From Nocardia vulneris (GTDB lineage: Bacteria > Actinomycetota > Actinomycetes > Mycobacteriales > Mycobacteriaceae): a DNA stretch of 64,000 nucleotides. The stretch spans positions 186,001 to 250,000 of the forward strand of contig NZ_BDCI01000015.1 of the NCBI RefSeq assembly GCF_001613425.1, in the 5' to 3' direction. This document shows, piece by piece, positions 1-9,090 of the stretch. The translations under genes were made by a program, and so were the position numbers. Every line of letters starts with the position of its first letter. Position 1 is the stretch's first letter. The notes under the pieces are model-generated. The model was not told where the DNA came from. It did no database searches and saw only the letters and a program-made list of their open reading frames with translations.

Positions 1-474
1 GCCGGGACCGTGCACGAAACCTGGTTCTTCTGGAACGAGGGCGGCGGTGGTGCGGCGAAGCCCGCGCTGTACGGCATCTGGTCGGTGTCGGAGTTCACCC
101 AGGACGGCCAGCCGCTCCCGCCCTTGACCACGGATCAGAATCGTTGGCAGCGTGTGGTTTTCGATCTGCCCGGCATGGCATACCAGAAGATGGACGGCAG
201 TCTGGTGCCGGTGGCCGGCACGGTCGACACGGCGGCCCACACGATCACCGTGTCGGACACGGCTTCCCAGACGCTGCCGGGACATATCGCCGAGGCGCAA
301 CCGACTCAGCTCGGCACGTTCACCTTCACCCAGCCCACGCCGGACCGGTTACGGCTGGACGGTGAGTTCAACGGTCACCGGGTGACGGTCGCCCTCGAAC
401 AGGTGGACCTGAACTCCTTCAAACTGCGCAGTACACCGTTCAAGTGGGTCCAGGACCAACCTCGCTTCAGCTGA
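1..474 (+). CDS. C-terminal part of an unidentified protein (runs off the left edge)
   Basis: The reading frame is open from base 1 and ends at TGA 472-474, so the upstream part of the gene lies outside the window. A GTG at position 10 is in frame but is probably internal. The visible 157 residues have no cysteine cluster, transmembrane span or catalytic motif that I recognise. They read as a soluble, beta-rich domain (segments such as TQLGTFTF and HRVTVALEQVD). Similar tails follow membrane-spanning domains in some actinobacterial proteins, but I cannot assign a family. Orientation is convergent with the oxygenase gene on the other strand. Confidence 0.6.
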   Translation, partial: AGTVHETWFFWNEGGGGAAKPALYGIWSVSEFTQDGQPLPPLTTDQNRWQRVVFDLPGMAYQKMDGSLVPVAGTVDTAAHTITVSDTASQTLPGHIAEAQPTQLGTFTFTQPTPDRLRLDGEFNGHRVTVALEQVDLNSFKLRSTPFKWVQDQPRFS

Positions 475-495
475 TCGCACCGAGGGAACAGCAGG

Positions 496-1455
496 TCATT
501 CGATGGTGATGGCATCCAGGCGGGTGCGCAGGAACTCGGCCGACACCACCGGCGGCAAGCCGGTGGTGTGCCCGATCGGCGGGTGCAGCGGCGTGACGAC
601 CGCATCATGGTCGAGTTCGTAGAAGTAGATGAGCGACACCAGATCTTCCTCCGGCGCGTGCGCCTGCGGCGGCAGTACCCGATGCCGGCCCGACGGCCAG
701 CGGTTCGCGCTCCAATAGGCAAGCAGGTCACCGATGTTCACGGTGAGGGCGGCGGGGTCGTAGGGTGCGTCGGCCCAACCTTGCGCCGCGGTGTAGACCT
801 GGAGTCCCCCCGCGCCGGGCTCGCGGTCCAGCACGGTGACGGTGCCGAAGTCGGTGTGCGGGCCGATGCGGAACTGACCGGGTTCGGGCGGGCCGACCGC
901 CGTCAGCGGTGGATAGTGATTGATATTGCAGGTCCAGGTGGGTCGCGCCGCCAGATCTCGAAACGGGTTGGCGGGCAAGTGCAATGCCGCCGCGAACAAG
1001 GCGAGCAACTCATCGGACAGCGTGTGCATCGCCGCGGTGTAGGCCGTCAGCAGTTCCCGCAGTTCGACCACCTCGTCCGGCCAGACGTTGGGCAGGAACC
1101 AGACGTCGTCGACGCGCGGATCACCGGTCGCGGTATCCGCGCCGATCGCGAAGGTCTCTTTCAGATCGGGCGGCGTCGCGGTGCCCTCCGCGTAGCCGTT
1201 GGCCTCCTTGCCCGGCCCGATCCAGCCGCGACCGCCGACCGTCACGGCGTAGCGCTGCTTCACCGCGTCGGGCAGTGCGAAGAAGCGCCGCGCGGCGGCA
1301 CGGACCGCCCCGGCCAGATCCGCCGCTACGCCGTGCCCGTAGACCAGCAGGAATCCGGCGCGACGCAACCCCTCGTCCACTTCGCGCTCCACCTCGGCGG
1401 CCGCCGCGCCGCCGGTCCGCCAGCGCGCGAGGTCGATCGCCGCGATCGCGCTCAT
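496..1455 (-). CDS. Isopenicillin N synthase-fold Fe(II) oxygenase
   Basis: A 319-residue non-haem iron oxygenase of the isopenicillin N synthase / 2-oxoglutarate oxygenase family, with the N-terminal DIOX_N-type region before about residue 120 and the jelly-roll after it. Iron ligands are visible as H200-x-D202 (HTDFGTV) and H258 (SGRHRVLP). The Arg-x-Ser that usually follows and holds the co-substrate or substrate carboxylate appears here as Leu272-Val-Ser274. The start ATG overlaps the deaminase stop in an ATGA, so the two genes are translationally coupled. Fungal thymine 7-hydroxylase belongs to the same fold and acts in pyrimidine salvage. By context (cytosine deaminase, NCS1 permease, PucR) I infer a nucleobase or related substrate, not shown. 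Confidence 0.85.
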   Translation of the reverse strand: MSAIAAIDLARWRTGGAAAAEVEREVDEGLRRAGFLLVYGHGVAADLAGAVRAAARRFFALPDAVKQRYAVTVGGRGWIGPGKEANGYAEGTATPPDLKETFAIGADTATGDPRVDDVWFLPNVWPDEVVELRELLTAYTAAMHTLSDELLALFAAALHLPANPFRDLAARPTWTCNINHYPPLTAVGPPEPGQFRIGPHTDFGTVTVLDREPGAGGLQVYTAAQGWADAPYDPAALTVNIGDLLAYWSANRWPSGRHRVLPPQAHAPEEDLVSLIYFYELDHDAVVTPLHPPIGHTTGLPPVVSAEFLRTRLDAITIE

Positions 1456-1925
1456 GCTGTCGCTGTCTCGTCGGGGACGCCGATGTCCTCGTGCCAGAGC
1501 GCCGGATACTCGGCGATGAACGTGGTCATCATCTCGACGCACCGCGCGTCCTCGAGCACGGTCACCGCGACGCCGTGCTCGGCCAGCCAGTCGTGGCCGC
1601 CGTGGAAGGTCTGCGATTCGCCGATGATCACCGTGCCGATACCGAACTGACGGACCAGTCCACTGCAATACCAGCACGGCGACAGCGTGGTCACCATGAT
1701 CGTCGGGCCGTAGTCGCGCCTGCGGCCCGCGGCCCGGAATGCGTCGGTTTCGGCGTGGATGCTGGGGTCGCCGGACTGCACGCGCCGGTTGTGCCCGCGG
1801 CCGAGCAGAGTGCCGTCCGCGTCGAACAGCGCGGCCCCGATCGGGATACCGCCCTCGGCGCGGCCGCGCAGCGCCTCCTGATAGGCCACCTCGAGCAGTT
1901 GTCGTGCCGGTGTCACGTGCGTCAT
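1452..1925 (-). CDS. Yeast-type cytosine deaminase family protein
   Basis: A 157-residue zinc hydrolase of the cytidine/deoxycytidylate deaminase superfamily. Zinc and catalytic residues are H57-A-E59 (SIHAETD) and C84/C87 (LSPCWYCSG). Length and sequence pattern resemble the Saccharomyces cytosine deaminase Fcy1: the GGIPIGA segment, LGRGHN, TTLSPC, and an EDIG motif near the C-terminus. The predicted reaction is cytosine to uracil plus ammonia; related substrates such as creatinine or guanine are not excluded. The ATG at 1925 is preceded by GGAGG eight bases upstream, which favours it over the ATG at 1976. The stop overlaps the start of the oxygenase gene. It is divergent from a PucR regulator 84 bp away, which probably controls it. 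Confidence 0.85.
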   Translation of the reverse strand: MTHVTPARQLLEVAYQEALRGRAEGGIPIGAALFDADGTLLGRGHNRRVQSGDPSIHAETDAFRAAGRRRDYGPTIMVTTLSPCWYCSGLVRQFGIGTVIIGESQTFHGGHDWLAEHGVAVTVLEDARCVEMMTTFIAEYPALWHEDIGVPDETATA

Positions 1926-2009
1926 GGCTCCAGCCTCCAAGGCGACCGGCTCGGCCGCAACGTACAGATCGTCCATCCGGCACCGGTCTCCGGATGACAG
2001 GATGACCGT

Positions 2010-3539
2010 ATGTTGCCGACCGTGCGCGAAGTGCTCGACGACCAGTTCGCCCCGGCCGATCCGCTCGTCTTGGCAGGTCACAGCGCTTTGCGGCGGACGG
2101 TGCGCTGGGTGCATTCGAGTGAGATCTACGAGATCGGCCCCCTGCTCTCCGGCGGGGAGCTGCTGCTCACCACCGGGCTGGGCCTGTCCGGGGTGGACGC
2201 GGGGACGCGACGGCACTACCTGCGCGAGATCGCCGCTCGCGGGGTGGCCGGGGTGGCCGTCGAACTCGGCCGCACCTTCGACGCGGTCCCGCCCGACATG
2301 GTCGAGGAGGCCTCGCGCCACACGCTGCCGCTGATCGCCCTGCGGGCGGTGGTGCCGTTCATCGACCTGTGCCGGGCCGCGAACACCGAGATCGTGTCGC
2401 GCGAGGTGCGCTCGTTGCGCCTGCTCAACGCGCTCGCGAGGGAACTGACCGTCGAACTCGCGGCGGGAAATGGGCTCGCGCAGTTGCTGACTCGGATCGG
2501 TGCGGCCACCGGGTGTGCGCTGATCGTGACGAGTGGCAACGGTGCGTTGATCGCGGCGCACGGCGTGGACGACGACCGATCTGCCTGGGCCGCAGTGGAA
2601 TCCGGCGCCGCGACCGCGGCGATCCGAGCCAAGGAAAACGCCTGGGGGACGCTCACCGCGGGTCCCGGTTCGGTGCTGGACGACGTCACGCTCGCCGCCG
2701 TGCTGGAGCAGTCCGCACCGGCCCTCGGCCTCGCGCTCGCCAATTCGGGATCGCCGACCGGACGGCCGCAGCTAGCGGCGCGCACCCTGCTCGCGGACCT
2801 GTTGGACGGCAAGACGATTCGGCAGGCCGATCTGAAAGTGCGGGCCACGGCCGCCGGTATGTCCGCGCTGTCCGGCCGCACACTGGTGCCGGTGGCCGCC
2901 GACGCGCCCGATACCCGCATCGCGACCCGCCTGATCGATACCGCGGCAAAGGAACTCGGCAGGCCCGCCCTGGTGGCCGAGGTGCACGCGACCGGCTACG
3001 GCGTACTCGTCGTGGACCAGGCGGTGCCCGATCCGGTGGGTGCGGTGGCCCGGCTGCTGCGCAACGCCTTCACCACGAATGCGGTCGACGGTGTCACGGT
3101 GGTGGTGGGTGATCCGTGTGAGTTCACCGCCGCGGCGCTGACCGGCTCGCTCGAGGCGACGCGGTCGGCGTTGCGGCTGGCCACCCGGCACCGCCGGGAT
3201 CGTCCGACGGGCAGTCCGCTCGCGACGGTGCGCGAACTGGCCACCGAACTCGTCGTCGAATCGTTGCCGGTCACCGAGCGCAACCGGTTGATCAGCACCA
3301 CCATCGCCCCGCTGATCGACTGGGACACAGCGCATCACAGCAAACTGGCCCGCACACTGGAGGTCTACCTGCGCCACGGCGGCAGCGCGACCCGCTGCGC
3401 GGCGGCACTGCACATCGGCAGGCAGTCGCTGTACCAGCGCCTGGAACGCATCCGCGAGCTGCTCGGCTACGACCCGGCCGCGCCCGCCCTGGCGGGCACG
3501 CTGCTGCTCGCGCTGTGTGCGCACCGGCTGTCCGACTAG
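2010..3539 (+). CDS. PucR family transcriptional regulator
   Basis: A 509-residue activator-type regulator. The N-terminal PucR sensor domain covers about residues 1-130 (MLPTVREVL, VRWVHSSE, LTTGLGLSG). The C-terminal helix-turn-helix lies at about residues 440-500 (RCAAALHIGRQSLYQRLER), with a GGDEF-like CdaR region before it. PucR proteins typically govern purine, pyrimidine or amino acid catabolism. The gene is divergent from the deaminase-oxygenase pair and convergent with the NCS1 permease, so both are likely targets. It is a distant paralogue of the regulator at 12656. Confidence 0.92.
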   Translation: MLPTVREVLDDQFAPADPLVLAGHSALRRTVRWVHSSEIYEIGPLLSGGELLLTTGLGLSGVDAGTRRHYLREIAARGVAGVAVELGRTFDAVPPDMVEEASRHTLPLIALRAVVPFIDLCRAANTEIVSREVRSLRLLNALARELTVELAAGNGLAQLLTRIGAATGCALIVTSGNGALIAAHGVDDDRSAWAAVESGAATAAIRAKENAWGTLTAGPGSVLDDVTLAAVLEQSAPALGLALANSGSPTGRPQLAARTLLADLLDGKTIRQADLKVRATAAGMSALSGRTLVPVAADAPDTRIATRLIDTAAKELGRPALVAEVHATGYGVLVVDQAVPDPVGAVARLLRNAFTTNAVDGVTVVVGDPCEFTAAALTGSLEATRSALRLATRHRRDRPTGSPLATVRELATELVVESLPVTERNRLISTTIAPLIDWDTAHHSKLARTLEVYLRHGGSATRCAAALHIGRQSLYQRLERIRELLGYDPAAPALAGTLLLALCAHRLSD

Positions 3540-3540
3540 C

Positions 3541-3610
3541 CGCACCACTTCTGTGTTCCCGCACCCGCTTCGGCCTGTTGCAGCGGGTGCGGGAAGACGG
3601 ACGTGGTGCG
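3541..3610. repeat. Long intergenic palindrome, copy 1
   Basis: Left arm 3541-3569 and right arm 3582-3610 are 29 bases each with three mismatches, around a 12-base centre. The inner half of the arm reads CCCGCACCCGCT. Two sequence-related copies lie at 16601 and 33707, so this is a dispersed element rather than a chance hairpin. Here it fills nearly the whole gap between two convergent genes and could also end transcription in both directions. No T-tract follows either arm. Confidence 0.75.
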
Positions 3611-3617
3611 GGAAGTG

Positions 3618-4991
3618 TCAGGGGCGTCGCGCGAGCACCGCGTAGATGGCGGCGGCGACCAGGAAGCCGACGAAGAAGGTTATGTCACCGAGTGCGGGGA
3701 ACTCGCGCACCAGGTAGCCGGTGAACTTCGCCTGGTTGGAGAACAGCAGCACCGACACCGCCAAGCCGGTCAGAAACGCCGCCACCCCAGGGCGATTCGC
3801 GTACGCGCGGTTGTACAGCAAAGTATCGATCGGCTTGCCGCGGCGCAGGTACTGGTCGACGAACATCACGCCCAGCCAGGGGCCGATCCAATACGCGACG
3901 ATCAGCAGGAACGCTTCGTAGCTCGCGGCGGCATCCGCCAGCGCCCACCAGGCGACGAGAAAACCGAGGGCGCCGAAACCGATCGAGACGACCGCCCGCT
4001 GCGTGCGTACCGGCAAGGTGATGCCGATCGTCACGAAGGCCATCGCCCCGGAGTACACGTTCAGCGCGTTCGCCGCGACGGCGCCGAGCGCGATGGCCAG
4101 CAACGCCAGATCCGCCAGCACGCCGGGCAGATTCGCGGTGAAGACATCGGTGGGACTACCCGTCGCCGTACCTGCGATGGTGACCGAGGCCGCGCCGAGC
4201 AGAGACAGCCACAGACAGGACACGAACAGTCCGGCGGCCGCGAAACCGCCGGTGGCGGCGCGCGAAACGGTGCGCGGCAGGTAGCGAGAGTAGTCCGCCG
4301 CGTAGGGATTCCAGCCGCCCGCGTACCCGAAGGCGGTGCCGACGGTCAGCAGGAAGCCGCCGATCCCGCCCACCCCGCCCGCCGGCGCGGCCGCGCCGAG
4401 GTCGGCTTTGCCGAGGATCACGATCGTCACCACGACGAAAACCACGGCGAGCACCGGAAAAACGATGCGCTCGAAAGCGTGCACCAGATTGTGACCGAAC
4501 GCGCCGAAAACGGTCTGCACCACCACGATCAGCGCCAGCGCGGTGAGTTTCGGCATGCCGGTGAGGCTGCTCAACGCGAACGCGCCGCTGACGCTGTTGG
4601 TGGCGAACCAACCGACCCCGCACATGATGGACATGAACGCGGCGGGCAGCGCGTTGCCCCGATAGCCGAAGGCCAAGCGCCCCAACACCATTTGCGGCAC
4701 ACCGTGCACCGGCCCGCGGGCCGACAGCACGTGGTGCGCGGCGGCGGCGAGCCCGATGCCGAGGGTCAGGGCCAGTCCGGCCTGCCAGAAATTCATTCCG
4801 AAGGCGGTGACCGAGAGCACGCCGATGAAGATGGTGGCGAATTCCAGATTCGGCGACATCCAGGTCCAGAACAGTCCGCGCGGGCGGCCGTGCCTGGCGT
4901 CGTCGGGGATGTATTCGTTGCCGCCCGGCTCCACCGCGATGACGCGATCGGCATAGTCGGCGGCCGGGGGCGGGTCCTCGGTCAAAGCCAT
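3618..4991 (-). CDS. NCS1 family cytosine/purine permease
   Basis: A 457-residue polytopic membrane protein of the nucleobase:cation symporter-1 family (CodB/Fcy2 group), with about twelve hydrophobic helices. Recognisable features are the N-terminal WTWMSPNLEF segment, GYRGNALPA in the first third, and NPYAADYSRY near the middle, all typical of this family. It would import cytosine, purines or related bases. It lies convergent with the PucR gene and near the cytosine deaminase, which supports cytosine as substrate. The start ATG at 4991 gives the usual family length. Confidence 0.9.
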   Translation of the reverse strand: MALTEDPPPAADYADRVIAVEPGGNEYIPDDARHGRPRGLFWTWMSPNLEFATIFIGVLSVTAFGMNFWQAGLALTLGIGLAAAAHHVLSARGPVHGVPQMVLGRLAFGYRGNALPAAFMSIMCGVGWFATNSVSGAFALSSLTGMPKLTALALIVVVQTVFGAFGHNLVHAFERIVFPVLAVVFVVVTIVILGKADLGAAAPAGGVGGIGGFLLTVGTAFGYAGGWNPYAADYSRYLPRTVSRAATGGFAAAGLFVSCLWLSLLGAASVTIAGTATGSPTDVFTANLPGVLADLALLAIALGAVAANALNVYSGAMAFVTIGITLPVRTQRAVVSIGFGALGFLVAWWALADAAASYEAFLLIVAYWIGPWLGVMFVDQYLRRGKPIDTLLYNRAYANRPGVAAFLTGLAVSVLLFSNQAKFTGYLVREFPALGDITFFVGFLVAAAIYAVLARRP

Positions 4992-5085
4992 CTCTGCACA
5001 CTCGTCCGCGGCGGCGCGGCAGGCAACGGACGGTTCGTACGTACGTCACCGCCGATCGGCGGACAATTCGCCCGTATCGCCGGGT

Positions 5086-6060
5086 TCACCCGGTGATCGA
5101 GCTGGCCTGGTTGCGCCAGTTGGGCGAGGGCGTGAACAGTTCGCCGCCGTCCGCGCGGAAGGCCGCGAGTGCGTCGGCGTCGCCGCGCAACTGCGCCAGC
5201 AGCCATGCCGTCGGGTAGCCGAGGTAGCCGAACACACCGGTCGTGCACGGGGTGGAGGCGGCGGCGCAATCCGGCTGCCCCTGCACATCGTTGTGGTTCG
5301 GCCCGTCGAGGGTGCCCCAGGCTTTGCGCATGCCGGCCGGCGTCGCCTCGTAGTACGCCCGATTCGACTGCAACCCTTCCACCTGCCAGGGCAGTGCCTG
5401 ATGCGACGGCGAGATGATGCCGTCGGCGGTTCCGTTCACGAAGAACACCGAACCCGTGGTGAGCGCGCGGGTGTCGGCGCACGACGCCGCGGTCGAACAC
5501 CAGTGCTGTGCCGGAAGTTCCAGCGGCACAGCGGTCTTGATCGCACCTGCGGCGTCGCGCATGGCGTTGAGCACTCCCGACGCGCCCTGCGAATGCCCGA
5601 CGGCGCCGACCGCGTCCCGGTCCAGCTTCCCGAAGAACACGCTCGCGGGATCGTCACCCTGCGCGAGCAGGAACTCCAGCGACTTCCGGATATCGGCCCC
5701 GGATCCGGTGTTCCGGTTCTCGGTGGCGACCACGACGAAGCCCCAGGACGCGAAATGCCGCAGCAGGTAACGGTATTGGCTGGGTACCGCGTCGGAACCG
5801 TTGCCCCACAGCACGATCGGATGCCGTTGCGCGCCCAGCTCCGTCGGATACCAGACATCGAATGTCGCGCCGCCGCTGTCGCAGCACCCGAATCCGAGCT
5901 GTTCGGTCACCGCCGCGGGACCGGGCCGAAAGTACTTCGACTCGATCCCGGGATTCGGTACGTAGGGTGCGGGCTCGGCCGCCGCCACCCCGGCCACCGC
6001 CGGCCCGCAGGCGAGCAGCGCTACCGCGATCATCCGCACCGTCCGACGCCAGCAAGTCAT
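5086..6060 (-). CDS. Secreted alpha/beta hydrolase
   Basis: A 324-residue exported hydrolase. The N-terminus has arginines followed by a hydrophobic core ending in AGVAAAEPA, a clear Sec signal peptide with cleavage near residue 28. The nucleophile elbow is GHSQG with Ser157, and a WGNGSDA loop before it resembles the oxyanion region. A late DGIISP segment and NHND near the C-terminus are candidates for the acid and histidine of the triad. Several cysteines (GFGCCDS, HWCSTAASC) suggest disulfides. The family includes cutinase/lipase-like and chlorophyllase-like enzymes; the substrate is unknown. It stands alone, convergent with nothing and divergent from cobA. Confidence 0.8.
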   Translation of the reverse strand: MTCWRRTVRMIAVALLACGPAVAGVAAAEPAPYVPNPGIESKYFRPGPAAVTEQLGFGCCDSGGATFDVWYPTELGAQRHPIVLWGNGSDAVPSQYRYLLRHFASWGFVVVATENRNTGSGADIRKSLEFLLAQGDDPASVFFGKLDRDAVGAVGHSQGASGVLNAMRDAAGAIKTAVPLELPAQHWCSTAASCADTRALTTGSVFFVNGTADGIISPSHQALPWQVEGLQSNRAYYEATPAGMRKAWGTLDGPNHNDVQGQPDCAAASTPCTTGVFGYLGYPTAWLLAQLRGDADALAAFRADGGELFTPSPNWRNQASSITG

Positions 6061-6269
6061 GCGCCCGAGTATAGGAATGCCCGAACGTTCGGCTCGATGC
6101 CCGGTCGCGGGACTCGCGATCGCTGAACTCGGCGGGTGCTGCTGGCGCGGCGGGGCAGGACGCGGTGCGGCGGAGGCCCAGGTCGGCGGCGGCGGGCCTG
6201 GGCAGGCGCCGCGACGAGCGGGCGAGGCGATTGCCGTTGGTTCGCGGGCAGGCCGTAGGCTCGAAAACT

Positions 6270-7541
6270 GTGCCGAACACGCAAGACCACACCGATGAAC
6301 AGCCGGTATCCGCAGCCGCGCCGCACGAGGGCGATCCGAACTATCTGGTCGGGCTCGATCTCGTCGGCCGCCGCGTCGTCGTGGTCGGCGGCGGAACGGT
6401 GGCCCAGCGCAGGCTCGGGCTGCTGATCGCCTCGGGCGCGGACGTGCACGTGGTGAGCCGCGAGGTCACCCCGGCGGTCGAGGGGATGGCGACCTCCGGG
6501 CAACTCACCGTGACGCTGCGCGCCTACGCCGACGGCGACCTGGACGGCGCCTGGTACGCGATCGCCTGCACCGATGAACCGGAGACCAACGCGGCGGTCG
6601 TCGCCGAGGCGACCCGGCGGCGGATCTTCTGCGTGCGCGCCGACCACGCCCGGCTCGGCACCGCGGTCACGCCCGCGACCGCGCGCTACGACGGCATGAC
6701 CCTCGGCGTGCTGGCCGGCGGCCAGCATCGGCGCTCGGCCGCGGTGCGCAACGCGCTGCTCGAGGCGCTGCAATCCGGTGTGGTGACCGATGATTCGACG
6801 CCGATCACCCCCGGTGTCGCGCTGGTCGGCGGCGGCCCCGGCGACCCCGATCTGATCACGGTGCGCGGACGGCGGCTGCTCGGCCGCGCGGACCTGGTGG
6901 TCGCCGACCGGCTCGCGCCGCCGGAGCTGCTGGCCGAACTCGGACCCGATGTCGAGGTGATCGACGCGGCGAAGATCCCGTACGGGCGAGCGATGGCGCA
7001 GGACGCGATCAACGCCGCGCTGATCGAGGGCGCCAAGGCGGGCAAGTTCGTGGTGCGGCTCAAGGGCGGCGACCCGTACGTGTTCGGGCGCGGCTTCGAG
7101 GAACTCGAGGCCTGTGTCGAGGCGGGGATCCCGGTGACCGTGGTACCCGGTATCACCAGCCCCATCTCGGTGCCCGCGGCGGCGGGCATCCCGGTGACCC
7201 ATCGGGGCGTGACGCACGAATTCGTCGTGGTGAGCGGCCATGTCGCGCCGGACCACCCGGATTCGCTGGTGGATTGGCCCGCGTTGGCCCGGCTGCGCGG
7301 CACCCTGGTGCTGATGATGGCGGTGGAGCGGATCGAGCAGTTCGCGAACGCGCTGATCGAAGGTGGCCGCCCCGCGGACAGTCCCGCCACGGTCATTCAG
7401 GAGGGCACCCTGCGCACGCAGCGGGTGCTGCGCGCCGACCTCGGCACGGTCGCCGAGCGGGTGCGCACCGAGGGCATCCGCCCGCCCGCGATCGTGGTGA
7501 TCGGTCCTACGGCGGGCTTCTTTGTGCCGGTAGCCGACTGA
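6270..7541 (+). CDS. cobA: Uroporphyrinogen-III C-methyltransferase fused to precorrin-2 dehydrogenase domain
   Basis: A 423-residue two-domain enzyme like CysG. The N-terminal Rossmann domain (GRRVVVVGGGTVAQRR, about residues 33-48) corresponds to precorrin-2 dehydrogenase. The C-terminal SAM-dependent methyltransferase starts at about residue 178 with GGGPGDPDLIT and contains IPYGRAM and RLKGGDPYVFGRG. It makes precorrin-2 and probably sirohydrochlorin, for siroheme and cobalamin. The GTG at 6270 was chosen because it gives the usual N-terminus before the Rossmann fold; longer in-frame starts add only low-complexity arginine-rich sequence. The order cobA, efpA-like, later proS matches the M. 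tuberculosis region Rv2847c-Rv2845c. Confidence 0.93.
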   Translation: MPNTQDHTDEQPVSAAAPHEGDPNYLVGLDLVGRRVVVVGGGTVAQRRLGLLIASGADVHVVSREVTPAVEGMATSGQLTVTLRAYADGDLDGAWYAIACTDEPETNAAVVAEATRRRIFCVRADHARLGTAVTPATARYDGMTLGVLAGGQHRRSAAVRNALLEALQSGVVTDDSTPITPGVALVGGGPGDPDLITVRGRRLLGRADLVVADRLAPPELLAELGPDVEVIDAAKIPYGRAMAQDAINAALIEGAKAGKFVVRLKGGDPYVFGRGFEELEACVEAGIPVTVVPGITSPISVPAAAGIPVTHRGVTHEFVVVSGHVAPDHPDSLVDWPALARLRGTLVLMMAVERIEQFANALIEGGRPADSPATVIQEGTLRTQRVLRADLGTVAERVRTEGIRPPAIVVIGPTAGFFVPVAD

Positions 7542-7586
7542 TCGGCCGGGCGCCGCGGTGGCACAGGTCGTCTACAGTGGCTCTCT

Positions 7587-9071
7587 GTGCTCGAGAATCC
7601 CGCTGCGCCGACGCAGTATCCAGTGAAAGAGCGGGCGTTCGGGCTCGCGATTCTCGTCCTCAGCGGAATGCAGCTGATGAGCGTGCTGGACGGCACGGTC
7701 ATGATCCTGGTGGTGCCGCGGCTGCAGGCGGATTTCGGGATGTCCGCGTCCAGCGCGAACTGGGTGATCACGTCCTACGCACTCACCTACGCCGGGCTCA
7801 TGCTGCTCGGCGGGCGGGTCGGTGACGCGTTCGGGCGCAAGAAGATGTTCCTGCTCGGCGTCGGCCTGTTCACCCTGTCCTCGCTGCTGTGCGGTCTGGC
7901 GATCAACGGCGGGATGCTGATCGGCATGCGCGCCCTGCAGGGCATCGGCGCCGCCTTCGCCTCGCCCACCGCCCTGGCACTCGTCGCGACCACCTTCGCG
8001 CCGGGCAAGGCGCGCAATCAGGCGATCGCGATCTTCGGTGCGATGGTCGGCGTCGGTTCGGTCGGCGGCCTGGTGGTCGGCGGTGCGCTGGCCGATGTCT
8101 GGTGGCGCGGCATCTTCCTGATCAATGTGCCGATCGGCCTGCTGGTCTTCGTGGGCGCGATGCGTTGCCTGCGCGATACCGAGCACCATCGCCTCTCCCT
8201 CGACGTGCGCGGCGCCGTGCTGGCCACGATCGGCGTCGCCACCCTGGTGTTCGGTGGCATGGAAGGTCCCGCGCTGGGCTGGGGTCACCCCGTGATCATC
8301 GGTTCGCTGGTGGCCGGCGGCGTCCTGCTGATCACCTTCATCGTCGCCGAGCGCAACGTGGACAACCCGCTGTTGCCGTGGTCGCTGTTCAGCAGCCAGG
8401 ACCGGGTCGCGACCTTCCTCGCGGTGCTGCTGGCCAGCGGGGTGATGGGCGGCATCTCCGTCTTCGGCGCGCAGTACGTGCAGAATGTGCTGGGCTACAG
8501 CGCTTTACAGGCCGGCCTGATCTTCATCCCGTTCACCATCGGCATGGGTGTCGGCGGCGCGTTGACCTCGAAGCTGGTCATGCGGATCGCGCCCCGGATC
8601 CTGATCGGCGCGGGCGGCGGCTTAGCGGCGGTCGCCCTGCTGTTCGGCTCGACCCTGGACCGCACCGCGAACCTGCCCACGCTGCTCGTGCTGTTCCTGG
8701 TGATCGGCACCGGCGTCGGCATCGTGCTGGTCATCGTGCCGCTGTGCCTGATCGTCGGCGTCGAGGTCACCGAAATCGGCCCGCTGAGCGCGGTCGGTCA
8801 GATGCTGCTGGCGTTCGGCCCGGCCTTGGCCCTGGGCTTCCTCGGCCCGGTGGTGGTCTCGCGCACGTTGGCGCTGGGCGGCAGCAACACCGTCAAACCG
8901 AGCGCCATGAACACCGCCCAGCTCGACGCGCTCAGCAGCGGCTACACCCTCGCGCTGTTCCTCTGCGGTGTCGGCGTGGTGCTGACCCTGCTGATCGCGC
9001 TCGCCATCCGCTACACGGCGGCGCAGGTCGCGCAGGCGCAGCACGCGCAGGAAGAAGCCCAGCAGTCCTAG
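7587..9071 (+). CDS. efpA: EfpA-like MFS efflux transporter (DHA2 family)
   Basis: A 494-residue major facilitator protein with about fourteen transmembrane helices, the DHA2 (EmrB/QacA) layout. The loop 2-3 motif GGRVGDAFGRKK and motif LDGTVMILVVPRLQ in helix 1 are present. The sequence resembles mycobacterial EfpA along its whole length, including the C-terminal tail rich in AQ pairs (TAAQVAQAQ), and it follows cobA as efpA does in M. tuberculosis. It probably exports drugs or lipids by proton antiport. The start is GTG at 7587, 45 bp after cobA, so the genes may be cotranscribed. It is convergent with a PPOX gene. Confidence 0.88.
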   Translation: MLENPAAPTQYPVKERAFGLAILVLSGMQLMSVLDGTVMILVVPRLQADFGMSASSANWVITSYALTYAGLMLLGGRVGDAFGRKKMFLLGVGLFTLSSLLCGLAINGGMLIGMRALQGIGAAFASPTALALVATTFAPGKARNQAIAIFGAMVGVGSVGGLVVGGALADVWWRGIFLINVPIGLLVFVGAMRCLRDTEHHRLSLDVRGAVLATIGVATLVFGGMEGPALGWGHPVIIGSLVAGGVLLITFIVAERNVDNPLLPWSLFSSQDRVATFLAVLLASGVMGGISVFGAQYVQNVLGYSALQAGLIFIPFTIGMGVGGALTSKLVMRIAPRILIGAGGGLAAVALLFGSTLDRTANLPTLLVLFLVIGTGVGIVLVIVPLCLIVGVEVTEIGPLSAVGQMLLAFGPALALGFLGPVVVSRTLALGGSNTVKPSAMNTAQLDALSSGYTLALFLCGVGVVLTLLIALAIRYTAAQVAQAQHAQEEAQQS

Positions 9072-9090
9072 GCCCGCCGGGCTTCGCCGA

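Noticed and set aside
3603..5096. A 497-residue frame antisense to the NCS1 permease
   Set aside because: Its composition is charged and repetitive with no domain, while the other strand has a full permease.
6062..6270. Longer N-terminus for cobA
   Set aside because: In-frame sequence before GTG 6270 is arginine-rich and not part of the family.
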